Shown: positions 49,964 through 58,069 of the stretch, one piece after another
How positions within the stretch are numbered: position 1 is the first letter of the stretch
Layout: each line of letters opens with the position of its first letter
Source of the DNA: Parvularcula sp. BBD 1991-13
Lineage (GTDB): Bacteria; Pseudomonadota; Alphaproteobacteria; Caulobacterales; Parvularculaceae
Direction of reading: 5' to 3'
Length of the DNA: 64,000 nt
Assembly (NCBI GenBank): GCA_001657385.1
Contig: LYSZ01000013.1
Span: 97,451-161,450, forward strand
The notes under the pieces: model-generated
Told to the model about the DNA's origin: nothing
Database searches by the model: none
What the model saw: only the letters and a program-made list of their open reading frames with translations
Made by a program: the position numbers and the translations under genes

Positions 49964-50962
49964 TTACCTCAGAAAGTTCGCAAGGGTCAGCCGCGACAGG
50001 CGCGCGGTGAGCAGATAGGACGATTCCAGTTGCGTTTCGAGAAGCTGAAGCTGGGACGCGGCTTCATAGGGATCGCGGGTCGTGCGCTGGTTGTAGAGGG
50101 TGGTGAGCGCGGCTTCTTCCTCCGCGTAACGGCTGCGCGCGTTTTCAAGCCGGGCCTCGCCGGCGCCGATGCGCGCGCGCAGGTCCGTGAACGTCGTTTC
50201 CGTCTCCAGCGTCAGGGTTGCGCCGCTTTCGACAAGGCTTCCGGCGTCGGTGAAGGGGGCGCTCGAAAAGGCGATCATGGAGACAAGGCCGCGCAGCATG
50301 TCGCGGATCTCCTGGGAGTCGGCTCGGACGGACACGTCGACGCGAACGCCCGGCGCGATTTCGACCTCCGGCGCGTCGCCGGCCCCGCCCTGGTAGATAT
50401 TGGTCATGAAACCGCCGGCCGGGTCGTTGAAATAGGTCGCGATGTCCGCCTCGGCGGTCGCCGCGTCCGGCGCGGCGGCGACGATCGCTTCGATGTCGGC
50501 GATGAGCTGTTGCGGCGAGCTTAGCGGGAACTGCTCGGCCACGTCGCCGCCGAACAGGGCGCGCCCGCCGACGCTGGCGTTCAGGCCGGCGAAAATCGTG
50601 CTGATCGCGCCGCGCGCTTCCTCGGCGCTGGTGCGCACGATAGCGTCGTCGTCGCGCTTGGCGGCGGCCAGCGCCTGGGAGGCGATGCGGGCGCTGTCCT
50701 CGTTGATGGAGCCGAGAATTTTCTGCGTCGCGTCGGCGCGTCCGATCGCGAAGGTGATATTGTCCTGATAGGCGACAACGTCGTCCACGGCCTTTTTCAA
50801 CAGATGCGTATCGCCGACATTGCCCCGCGTCTGTTGGGTGATGTCCTGAATCCGTCCGGTCGTCGCTTCCGTACGCGCCGTGTCCGCACGGCTCTTGATG
50901 TCGGCGACGTTGCGCGACAAGGTCGAGAACGACAGAAGGTCGGGCGTGAAGCTGACCGCCAT
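49964..50962 (-). CDS. flgL: Hook-filament junction protein FlgL
   Basis: A 332-residue flagellin-like protein. N-terminal helices (TLSRNVADIKSRADTARTEATTGRIQDIT) and the C-terminal segment (RIGAGEARLENARSRYAEEEAALTTLYNQRTTRDPYEAASQLQLLETQLESSYLLTARLSRLTLANFLR) follow the FlgL/flagellin pattern. FlgL joins the FlgK layer to the filament. It lies 1 bp downstream of flgK and 7 bp upstream of flgI. The family is diverse, so the assignment rests on its ends and on gene order. Confidence 0.88.
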   Translation of the reverse strand: MAVSFTPDLLSFSTLSRNVADIKSRADTARTEATTGRIQDITQQTRGNVGDTHLLKKAVDDVVAYQDNITFAIGRADATQKILGSINEDSARIASQALAAAKRDDDAIVRTSAEEARGAISTIFAGLNASVGGRALFGGDVAEQFPLSSPQQLIADIEAIVAAAPDAATAEADIATYFNDPAGGFMTNIYQGGAGDAPEVEIAPGVRVDVSVRADSQEIRDMLRGLVSMIAFSSAPFTDAGSLVESGATLTLETETTFTDLRARIGAGEARLENARSRYAEEEAALTTLYNQRTTRDPYEAASQLQLLETQLESSYLLTARLSRLTLANFLR

Positions 50963-50963
50963 T

Positions 50964-52418
50964 TTACAGCTCCATCAGGGTGCGCAGCATTTCGTCGGCC
51001 GCCTGGATAATGCGCGCATTGGCCGTGAAAGCTTGTTCGATCAGCACCAGTTGCTGTAGTTCCTGGTCGGTGTCGACGGCGGTGACGGCGAGTTCGGCGT
51101 CGCTCAGGAGCTGTGTGCGGGCCGCCGAGCTGGCGAGGCTTTCTTCGGCGGAGATGCGCGCGCTGCCGACGGCGGAGGTGACGTTGGCGACGGCGCTGGC
51201 CGCGTTCTGCGCAGCGTTCAGTCCGGTGCCCGCGGGGGGCGTGCGCACCTCGGTCAGGGCGTCGAGAAAAATCGTAATGATGTCGTTGGCCGCGGACGGG
51301 CCTTGCGTCGTCGCGGCCAGGCCGTCGCGCAGGCGCCAGGTCTCGCCGCCCTGATCCGGATCGACGGCGGCGTTGACCGCGATGCGTGAGGCGAGGCCAA
51401 GCTCGTTCGCCGGGTCGAAGGCCGCGCCGGCGTCGGTGAAAAGGCCCGGATCCCCCGCGGTCAGGGTCGGGTCGATGCCTTCGAACCGTTCGATCAGGTC
51501 CCGCGCGAGCCCGTCGAGCTGGGCCTGGAAGCCCGGCGCGACCGCGTCGCGAACCTCGAAATGTCCCGCGATTGTTCCTTCCCGGAGGGAAAGCCCTGTT
51601 CCGCCCGGCGTGATGTCGACGCCGTTGACGCTGAGCCCGGAAAGCGCGCCGCCCGCAAGGGTGAGGTCCGGCGTGATGACGGCCGTGGGCGTGAACTCCA
51701 CCGTGCGCGCCGACCCGGCGATGAGAAACACCCCTTCGTCCGTCATCAGATCGATGGTGTTGTTGTTACGCGGCACTTCGCGCACCGGTATCGCTCGGGA
51801 GACCTCGTCGATCAGCCGCTGGCGCTGGTCTTCGAGGGCGGCGAATTCGCGGCCCGTGGCGGAGGCGGCGCTGATGTCGCCGTTGAGCCGTTCGATTTCC
51901 TGCAGGGCGGCGTTGACCGCCTCGACCTCGCGGTTGATCAGCGCGTCGGCGTTCTGGCGCGCGCCGCCGGCGTCGGCGGACAATTCCTGAAATCGAGAGG
52001 CGAGGGCCTTGGCGGCGTCCAGCACTTGCGCCTGCAACGGTTGCGACTCGGGCGTTTGCGACAGGGCGCGCAGACCGGTTTCGAGATTCTGGTACTGCGT
52101 GAAAAGACTGAAGGAATCGCCGGGCTCGCCCATCGATGCGTTGAAGCCCTTATAGGCGTCGGCGATCATCTGATCGCGGCCGGACGCGCCTTCGGCGAGA
52201 CGGCGGTCCGTCGTCAGCGCGCGGTTCGCCGCACGGACGTCGCCATTGACCGTGACGCCGGCGCCGCGCCCGTTGACGATGTTTTCGCTGACGCTCAACT
52301 CGCGCCGCGCATAACCCGGGGTCAGGGCGTTCGCCACGTTGTTCGACACCGTGCTGGCGCGGCGCGAGGCCGCTGAGATGCCGGATGTGGCGCTGAGGAG
52401 CGCGGATGAAATCGACAT
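50964..52418 (-). CDS. flgK: Hook-associated protein FlgK
   Basis: A 484-residue protein beginning with the rod-type motif SGISAASRRASTVSNNVANALTPGYARREL and ending VDTDQELQQLVLIEQAFTANARIIQAADEMLRTLMEL. The FlgK-specific DLMTDEGVFLIAGSARTVEFTP and a long helical N-terminal domain lie between. Length is close to other alphaproteobacterial FlgK proteins. FlgK forms the first junction layer on the hook. It lies 45 bp downstream of flgE and 1 bp upstream of flgL. Confidence 0.95.
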   Translation of the reverse strand: MSISSALLSATSGISAASRRASTVSNNVANALTPGYARRELSVSENIVNGRGAGVTVNGDVRAANRALTTDRRLAEGASGRDQMIADAYKGFNASMGEPGDSFSLFTQYQNLETGLRALSQTPESQPLQAQVLDAAKALASRFQELSADAGGARQNADALINREVEAVNAALQEIERLNGDISAASATGREFAALEDQRQRLIDEVSRAIPVREVPRNNNTIDLMTDEGVFLIAGSARTVEFTPTAVITPDLTLAGGALSGLSVNGVDITPGGTGLSLREGTIAGHFEVRDAVAPGFQAQLDGLARDLIERFEGIDPTLTAGDPGLFTDAGAAFDPANELGLASRIAVNAAVDPDQGGETWRLRDGLAATTQGPSAANDIITIFLDALTEVRTPPAGTGLNAAQNAASAVANVTSAVGSARISAEESLASSAARTQLLSDAELAVTAVDTDQELQQLVLIEQAFTANARIIQAADEMLRTLMEL

Positions 52419-52463
52419 GGGCGTTTCTCAAATCACTGCTGTCGGGGCGCCGCGGAAACGGCC

Positions 52464-53765
52464 CTACCTGATCAGGTTGGTCGTCTCCTGCAGCATTTCG
52501 TCAACGGTCTGGATGATCCGTGCGTTGGTGGAATAGGCGCGCTGGGTCTGGATCAGGTCCGTCAGCTCGCCCGCGATGTCGGTGGTGGACTGGGTCAGGG
52601 CGAAGCCGACCGTCGTGCCCACCGGGCCCGAACCGGCGTCCCACAGGAAGAAGTCGCCGCTGTCCTGGGAGATGGCGAAGGTCTGGTTGTCCAGCGCCGT
52701 CAGGCCGTTGAGGTTCGGAACGTCCGCCAACGGAATCTGGAAGATGGTGCGGCGGAAGCCGGTGTCGAAAATCGCCTGCAGCATGCCGTTTTCATCGATC
52801 TCAAAGCTGCTGAGGTTGCCGATCGGCGCGCCGTCCGCCTGGACGCCGGTGGGCGAGAAGTTGGAAGACAGCTGGGTCAGCGGTCCGCCGGCGCCGGGCG
52901 CGCCGAGATTGACGTTGATCGAGCCCGAGGCGACGCTGACGCCCAGGAGGCCGGTCGCGGCGTCATAAGTCGCGCCCGCGCCCGGGGTGACGGAGACAAT
53001 CGAGCCGCCGGAACCGGCGGTGGCGTCGAACACCACATTGAAGCTGCCGATCGGGGTGGTCGGGTCGCCTGCCTGGTCGAAAATTTCAACGTTCCATTCG
53101 TTCGACGATCCCGTCGCCGGCACGACCGGAGAAAAAGCGAAACTGATGGTTTGCGACGTGCCCAGGGAGTCGAAATATTCGACCGGTACGTCCAGGGTGT
53201 CGCCGGGCGCGCCGTTCTGGGTGGCGGAGGCCGGGATGTTGACGCCCATCTGGATCGTGGTTGTCGGAGACGCCGCGAACTGGTTGGCGTTGACCTGGAC
53301 CGGCTGGAGGCCGTTGGACGAGTTCCGCCCGGGCACCGTGATCGACCCGTCCGGATTGGCCGGCCAGCCGAGCAGGAACGATCCGTCGAGAGTGCGAAGA
53401 AAGCCGTTCTGGTCGGGTACGAACGATCCTGTGGTCGCGAACCGCAGGGGCAGGTCGCCCGCCGCGTTGATGCCGGCCACCGTCGTCACCGGCAACAGGC
53501 CGCGGCCTGCCACCGACAGGTCGGTGGCGTTGTTGGTGCTGATCAGCGAGCCCTGCGCGGAAACGTCCTTGAAGGTGTTCACGCGAACGCCGCCGGCGTT
53601 GTAGGAGCCGCCGACTTGTTGCAGCACGAGACTGCTGAAGGCGGTGTCGACCCGTTTGTAGCCGATCGTCTGCGAGTTCGCGATGTTATCGGAAATGGTC
53701 GCCAGCTTGGTGGAGTTCACTGACAAACCCATAACACCGGCGTTCAGGGAGGAAGAAAGACCCAT
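52464..53765 (-). CDS. flgE: Flagellar hook protein FlgE
   Basis: A 433-residue hook protein. It starts MGLSSSLNAGVMGLSVNSTKL with the rod-type motif ISDNIANSQTIGYKRVDTAFSSLV, then ISTNNATDLSVAGRGLLPV. The C-terminus ends QSTTDIAGELTDLIQTQRAYSTNARIIQTVDEMLQETTNLIR. The centre has the FlgE D2-type segment VPVEYFDSLGTSQTISFAF. It heads the hook-junction-P-ring operon. The upstream 298-bp region contains AT-rich promoter-like sequence near 53850-53890. Confidence 0.96.
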   Translation of the reverse strand: MGLSSSLNAGVMGLSVNSTKLATISDNIANSQTIGYKRVDTAFSSLVLQQVGGSYNAGGVRVNTFKDVSAQGSLISTNNATDLSVAGRGLLPVTTVAGINAAGDLPLRFATTGSFVPDQNGFLRTLDGSFLLGWPANPDGSITVPGRNSSNGLQPVQVNANQFAASPTTTIQMGVNIPASATQNGAPGDTLDVPVEYFDSLGTSQTISFAFSPVVPATGSSNEWNVEIFDQAGDPTTPIGSFNVVFDATAGSGGSIVSVTPGAGATYDAATGLLGVSVASGSINVNLGAPGAGGPLTQLSSNFSPTGVQADGAPIGNLSSFEIDENGMLQAIFDTGFRRTIFQIPLADVPNLNGLTALDNQTFAISQDSGDFFLWDAGSGPVGTTVGFALTQSTTDIAGELTDLIQTQRAYSTNARIIQTVDEMLQETTNLIR

Positions 53766-53950
53766 AGTGCTTGCTCACATTCTGTTCGCGTTTACGCAAT
53801 TCTGCATTCGCCATGCGCGGACGACTGTTCTTTCGTTCGCAAGGCGCGTATTGACAACATTATTCGCATAAGAATTAAAATTCCTATAACCATGGCGAAC
53901 GCCGGTTTTTTTGCCGATTGGAAACGGAGTTTAACCGATCGTGAAGCCGG

Positions 53951-53986
53951 CCCCGCCGCCTGCCCCGCCGCCTGCCCCGCCGCCTG
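53951..53986. repeat. 12-bp tandem repeat between flgE and motB
   Basis: Three perfect copies of CCCCGCCGCCTG lie in tandem at 53951-53962, 53963-53974 and 53975-53986. They are in the 298-bp gap between the flgE start and the motB stop. No convincing gene reads through them; a 63-codon ORF across the array has no family resemblance. Confidence 0.85.
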
Positions 53987-54063
53987 CCATGCCCCTGTCA
54001 GGCCCCTGCGACGCCCCCCCGCCGCCGCCTCTGAGCGCGGCGTTGCGCGCGTTCCGTGCGGGC

Positions 54064-54939
54064 CTAACTCTTCAGGATCGTGATCGATATGCGCCGGTTC
54101 TGCGGCGCGTAAGGGTCGTCCGACAGCGGTTCGGTGTCGGCTTTTCCGGCGACCTCGTTGATCTGTTCGCGGGGCAGGCCCGCCTCGGTCATGATGCGCC
54201 GCGCCGCATGGGCGCGGTCCGTCGACAGCTCCCAGTTGGAGTAGTCGCGGGCGGCGGAAAAGGCGCGTGCGTCCGTGTGCCCGACGATGGAAATGTCATT
54301 CTCCACGAGTTCGAGCGTGCTGGCGACCACCTTCAGCAGGAGCTGCATGGTTGCGGAAGGCTTGGTCGAGCCGACCTCGTAAAGCGCCGCGCCGTCCACA
54401 TCGACAAGGTCGATGACGAGCCCCTCGGGCGTCACCTTCATCTGGATATGCCGGGCGAGGCCGGTTTGTTCGACGCTGGCGAGTTTTTCCATGAGGTCGT
54501 TTTCAACCGTCTCCATGGCGCCGTCATAGGCGTCCGGATCGACCGGGGGCGCGCGGCCCGCAGCCTCCTCGGCGCCGTCATAGTCGAATTTCTCGTAACG
54601 AATGCCCTGATCTTCCGGGCCGGCTTCGTCCTCGGAATCCCCGCTGCCGTCGCCGCCGGTGCCGTTCTTGGCGAGATTGTTCACGGCAAAGACGGTTTCG
54701 CCTTCCAGCAGGTCCTCGCCGCCGCCGGAAATGGTGCTGAGCGGAATGCTGGGACTGAAGTAATCGGCGATGCCCTTGCGCTGGTCTTCGGTCGTGGCGT
54801 TGAGCAGCCACATCAGCAGAAAAAAGGCCATCATGGCGGTGACGAAGTCCGCATAGGCAACTTTCCACGCGCCGCCATGGTGGCCGTCGGCGGACACCTT
54901 CTTGACCTTCTTGATAATGATGTTCTGGCTATCGCTCAC
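54064..54939 (-). CDS. motB: Flagellar motor stator protein MotB
   Basis: A 291-residue protein; GTG 54939 gives the typical MSDSQNIIIKKVKKVSADGHHGGAWKVAYADFVTAMMAFFLLMWLL start, containing the proton-carrying Asp in YADFVTAMMAFFLLMW. The upstream TTG is less likely. After the single helix, a Gly/Asp/Glu-rich plug and linker region (about residues 70-150) leads to an OmpA-like peptidoglycan-binding domain with IVGHTDARAFSAARDYSNWELSTDRAHAARRIM and NRRISITILKS. motB is separate from motA and divergent from the FliM-like gene with 184 bp between starts. Confidence 0.95.
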   Translation of the reverse strand: MSDSQNIIIKKVKKVSADGHHGGAWKVAYADFVTAMMAFFLLMWLLNATTEDQRKGIADYFSPSIPLSTISGGGEDLLEGETVFAVNNLAKNGTGGDGSGDSEDEAGPEDQGIRYEKFDYDGAEEAAGRAPPVDPDAYDGAMETVENDLMEKLASVEQTGLARHIQMKVTPEGLVIDLVDVDGAALYEVGSTKPSATMQLLLKVVASTLELVENDISIVGHTDARAFSAARDYSNWELSTDRAHAARRIMTEAGLPREQINEVAGKADTEPLSDDPYAPQNRRISITILKS

Positions 54940-54993
54940 GACCCGCCCGACCCAGACGCCTTCAGACAAGGCGATAAAGTGCGGGATTTGCTA

Positions 54994-55060
54994 TTAATTT
55001 CACGCTAACAAACGCGTATTGCAGGCGACGGGGCCGCCGGCCGGTTAGCGGTTTCTAAAC
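54994..55060. promoter_or_regulatory. Two CtrA-like sites between motB and fliM
   Basis: TTAA-N7-CTAAC at 54994-55009 matches eight of nine fixed positions of the CtrA box, and TTAG-N7-TAAAC at 55045-55060 matches seven. They lie in the divergent promoter region, 114 and 63 bp upstream of the fliM ATG. In Caulobacter fliM and other class II genes are CtrA-controlled. The arrangement is plausible for co-regulation of motB and fliM. Confidence 0.45.
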
Positions 55061-55123
55061 CAAGTTGATCGTAGTTTACGGGTTCGTCGATCCGTTTTCC
55101 TTCCGGTCCCAAGGGCGCAGTCC

Positions 55124-56017
55124 ATGTCCGTTTTGGCGCGAAAAATCAAAGGCGCGAGTTTTCAGCCCGACGCCTATCCCCGGCTGAAGTCTTTGATAAC
55201 GCGCCTCGGCGAAAGCGTCGTTGCGGGCCTGGAGCAGACATGCGGCCTCGACGAGCCGGCGGTCGAGGCCGTCGGGGAGCGGGCCGACGCGGTTGACGGC
55301 GCGGGCGTCGTTTATGACTTCGCCGCCGCCGACGACCGCGATCAGGCTGCGGTCATCTTTACCGCGCCTTTTCTGAAAGCCCTGAGCGAAGCCTGTCTCG
55401 GCGGCGAGTTCGCGCTTGCCGGCGCGGCGGCGGCGCCGAGCGCGCTTGAGCGCGAGCTTGGCGAGCCCTTCGCGTCGGACATGGCGGGCGCGGCCGCGGC
55501 CGCCGTGGCCGAGATCGGCGGCGCAAAAACCGCCGCGGCGTTTCGGCTCGCCGGCATCAAGGCCGACGCCAAGGCGATCGCCAGGCGTTTCCAGGGCGAG
55601 AGCCTTTTTCGTGTCGATATTCGTCTTGACGCTGACGGGGAAGAACCGGCTGGCGTCATGGCCTTTCTGTTCCCCATGGAATTCCTTGAGCGCCAGGGGC
55701 TGTTCAAATCCGGCGCCGAGCGGAAGGCGGTGAAAAGCGACGCCATCTGGCGGGCGAAGCTGTTGAAACAGGTCCACGCCTCGCAGATCGACGTCGACGT
55801 CATCATGGACCGTTACTTCGCGGCGGTGAGCGATATCACGAACATGGAAATCGGGCAGGTGATCCCGCTGGAAGGCGGCGCCCACAACGCGCTGTCGCTG
55901 TATCTCGACACCAGGGACGGCCCGGTTCCCCTCGGCAAGGGGCGGCTTGGAACCTACAAGAAGAAAAAAGCGGTCAAGCTGACCACCGATCTCAATCCGC
56001 CCTTGCCCGCCGACTAG
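55124..56017 (+). CDS. fliM: Divergent FliM-like motor switch protein
   Basis: A 297-residue protein. The middle domain (about residues 25-200) is weakly FliM-like. The C-terminal SpoA domain is recognisable: QIDVDVIMDRYFAAVSDITNMEIGQVIPLEGGAHNALSLYLDTRDGPVPLGKGRLGTYKKKKAVKLT. The N-terminus (MSVLARKIKGASFQPDAYPRL) lacks the LSQxEIDALL CheY-binding segment of standard FliM, and the protein is shorter than the usual ~330 residues. FliM forms the central C ring and binds CheY-P. Position opposite motB and absence of another fliM in the window favour the call; another SpoA-family protein is possible. Confidence 0.72.
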   Translation: MSVLARKIKGASFQPDAYPRLKSLITRLGESVVAGLEQTCGLDEPAVEAVGERADAVDGAGVVYDFAAADDRDQAAVIFTAPFLKALSEACLGGEFALAGAAAAPSALERELGEPFASDMAGAAAAAVAEIGGAKTAAAFRLAGIKADAKAIARRFQGESLFRVDIRLDADGEEPAGVMAFLFPMEFLERQGLFKSGAERKAVKSDAIWRAKLLKQVHASQIDVDVIMDRYFAAVSDITNMEIGQVIPLEGGAHNALSLYLDTRDGPVPLGKGRLGTYKKKKAVKLTTDLNPPLPAD

Positions 56018-56026
56018 GCGGCGGGC

Positions 56027-56476
56027 TCAGCTCTCCATGATGTCCTCGTTCCACAGCGCCGGTTTCTCGGCGATGAAGCGCGCCATCAGCGCCATCGACG
56101 CGGCGTGGGCGGCTTCGATCACCTCGACCCCCCGCGCGCGCAGAAAGTCCTCGTTGCCGCCGAAGTTCTTCACGTCGTTGATCACGACCCGCGGTATCTT
56201 GAACTGCACGATCGTTCCCGAACACATCATGCAGGGCGAAAGAGACGTGTAAAGAGTAGTGTCGCGGTAGGTCGTCTGCCGTCCCGCCTTGCGCAGACAA
56301 TCCATTTCCCCGTGAGCGATCGGGTCCCCCTCCTGAACGCGCCGGTTGTGACCCGCGGCGATCAGCGTCCCGCCGCGGGCCAGCGCCGAGCCGATCGGCA
56401 GACCGCCCTCGTCATAGCTCTTTTTCGCTTCCTCATAGGCCCGCTCGATAAAGCGGCGGTCCGCGTCGTTCAGCAT
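56027..56476 (-). CDS. Cytosine deaminase, yeast Fcy1-type fold
   Basis: A 149-residue nucleoside/cytosine deaminase with GAGGAGG just before ATG 56476. Zinc ligands are HGE (His and catalytic Glu in HGEMDCL) and the PCMMC pair in LYTSLSPCMMC. The C-terminus, RGVEVIEAAHAASMALMARFIAEKPALWNEDIMES, resembles the end of yeast cytosine deaminase Fcy1. It would convert cytosine to uracil. The upp gene, which uses uracil, is the divergent neighbour, making a cytosine salvage pair. The product would act in the cytoplasm as a dimer. Guanine deaminase-type activity is less likely given the C-terminal match. Confidence 0.85.
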   Translation of the reverse strand: MLNDADRRFIERAYEEAKKSYDEGGLPIGSALARGGTLIAAGHNRRVQEGDPIAHGEMDCLRKAGRQTTYRDTTLYTSLSPCMMCSGTIVQFKIPRVVINDVKNFGGNEDFLRARGVEVIEAAHAASMALMARFIAEKPALWNEDIMES

Positions 56477-56709
56477 GAAAGCCTCCTCATTGTCGCGAGG
56501 CGCGCCCCCAGGGCGCGACCCGGGCGGTTGGACATTGCCGCGGGAATGGCGGATAAAACATCGGGAGCCAGGGCGCGCGACCGCGCCTTGCGCGCCCGGC
56601 CGCAATGGCGGGGGTCACCTGGCTCATGGCGATCCGGACAAGCGTAACGCGGATGGGACATGATCCAAAGCAGCATCATCGGGGGGCGAGTATGACTGGA
56701 GGGCGCGAC

Positions 56710-57342
56710 ATGCTGACCATCGTCGACCATCCCCTTGCGCAGCACAAGCTCAGCATCCTGCGCGACCGGTCGACGCCGACGGTCCTGTTCCGTCAGGTGC
56801 TGCGCGAGATCGCGTTTCTCCTGGGCAGCGAGGCGATGAGGGACCTGCCGCTCGGCGAGGTTGAGATCGAAACGCCGCTGGAATCGATGCTGGCGCCGCA
56901 GCTCGACGGGAAGAAACTGTGTTTCGTCTCCGTTCTGCGAGCCGGCAACGGCGTTGTCGACGGTCTCCTCGACCTTGTGCCGTCGGCGCGGGTCGGCCAT
57001 CTCGGGTTTTTTCGCGACGAGCGCACGCTGCAACCGGTTCAGTATTGCTGCAAGCTGCCCGCCGGTCTGGAGCGGCGGCAGGTTTATCTTGTCGATCCGA
57101 TGCTGGCCACCGGAGGGACCGCGGTCGCCGCCGCCGCGCTGCTGAAAGAGAAAGGCGCGACACGGATCAAGTTCATCTGCCTTGTCGCCGCGCCGGAGGG
57201 CGTCTCCGCGTTTTCAACGGCGCATCCGGATATCCCGGTCATCACCGCGGCCCTCGACCGGCAGTTGAATGGGCGCGGCTATATCCTGCCGGGCCTCGGC
57301 GACGCCGGCGACCGCATTTTCGGCACCAAGGACAGGGAATGA
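56710..57342 (+). CDS. upp: Uracil phosphoribosyltransferase
   Basis: A 210-residue protein. ATG 56710 gives [14 protein letters not shown], matching the family; ATG 56692 is an alternative and both have upstream purine-rich sites. It contains [15 protein letters not shown], the PRPP-binding loop [23 protein letters not shown] and the uracil-binding end [18 protein letters not shown]. Upp makes UMP from uracil and PRPP. With the divergent cytosine deaminase it forms a short cytosine-uracil salvage route. No uracil transporter is seen here. Confidence 0.97.
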   Translation: MLTIVDHPLAQHKLSILRDRSTPTVLFRQVLREIAFLLGSEAMRDLPLGEVEIETPLESMLAPQLDGKKLCFVSVLRAGNGVVDGLLDLVPSARVGHLGFFRDERTLQPVQYCCKLPAGLERRQVYLVDPMLATGGTAVAAAALLKEKGATRIKFICLVAAPEGVSAFSTAHPDIPVITAALDRQLNGRGYILPGLGDAGDRIFGTKDRE

Positions 57343-57381
57343 GCAACCGCGCGGATCCGGGCGCGTTCGCTGCGCCGGGCT

Positions 57382-57435
57382 GGAGCGTGTCGCAGCAAAA
57401 GTGGATCACCGGTTTTGCGGTTCGCAACACGCTCC
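57382..57435. repeat. REP-like palindromic intergenic element
   Basis: GGAGCGTGT (57382-57390) pairs with ACACGCTCC (57427-57435). The inner parts GCAAAA and TTTTGC add further pairing around GTGGATCACCGG. The element sits between the convergent upp and ccmE genes. It looks like the dispersed alphaproteobacterial palindromes of the form GAGC...AAAAGTGG-N-GGTTTT...GCTC. It could also act as a bidirectional terminator. Confidence 0.7.
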
Positions 57436-57483
57436 GCTTAACAATCCAGAGCCAATCATAAATCGCGATGAAGGCGACTGGCT

Positions 57484-57921
57484 CTAGACGCCGGCGCGCT
57501 CGGCCTCTTCCATCAGGTCGTGCAGTTCGCGCGGGACGTAGTTCTCGTCATGCTTGGCGAGGATGGTCTCGGCGATGAACGCGCCGTCATGCGTCATGCG
57601 CCCCTGGGTGACGACGCCTTGCCCCTCGCGGAAGAGGTCGGGCAGGATGCCGGTATAGGAGACAGGGATGCTCGCCGCGCCGTCGGTGACGCGGAAGACG
57701 GTCTCCACGCCGTCGATGGTTTTGACGCTGTTACGCTCCACCAGCCCGCCGAGGCGGATGCGCGTTTCCGGACCCAGCCCGGCGGCGAGCGCCTCGGACG
57801 GCTCGTAGAAGTAGGCGACATTCCGTTCCAGGGCGGAAAAGACGAGATAGGCCGCGCCGGCAAGCAGCACGGCGCCGGCGGCGATCAGGCCAAGCCTGCG
57901 GTTTCGGTGGATCGGCGTCAT
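57484..57921 (-). CDS. ccmE: Cytochrome c maturation heme chaperone CcmE
   Basis: A 145-residue protein starting at ATG 57921. It has one N-terminal membrane helix (about residues 10-30) and an OB-fold periplasmic domain. The heme-attachment histidine is in LAKHDENYVP, preceded by GVVTQGRM. Other features are VRFRVTDG-like VETVFRVTDGAASIPVSYTGILPDLFREGQGVV. CcmE receives heme from CcmABCD and passes it to the lyase CcmFH. It is encoded on the opposite strand from ccmABCD, with 148 bp between starts, whereas ccmE usually follows ccmD. Confidence 0.96.
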   Translation of the reverse strand: MTPIHRNRRLGLIAAGAVLLAGAAYLVFSALERNVAYFYEPSEALAAGLGPETRIRLGGLVERNSVKTIDGVETVFRVTDGAASIPVSYTGILPDLFREGQGVVTQGRMTHDGAFIAETILAKHDENYVPRELHDLMEEAERAGV

Positions 57922-58069
57922 GGTGCATAATTTAGTCGCGGTGCGCGCCGGCTTCAAATCGAATTCGCCGCGACGGCGGGGCGGGCCGATTGTCGCGGCG
58001 CCTTGCGCTGTCCGGCGAACCTGCAACAGTGCTCGGCGAACGAGAAATGCAAAGGACGACCAGAGCCTT

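Noticed and set aside
53780..53830. Sigma-54 promoter upstream of flgE (TGGC ... TTGC)
   Set aside because: The GG and GC pairs are 13 rather than 10 bases apart, so the spacing is wrong.
53892..54083. A 63-codon gene between flgE and motB
   Set aside because: Its sequence is produced by the 12-bp GC-rich repeat, with no family resemblance and no clear ribosome site.
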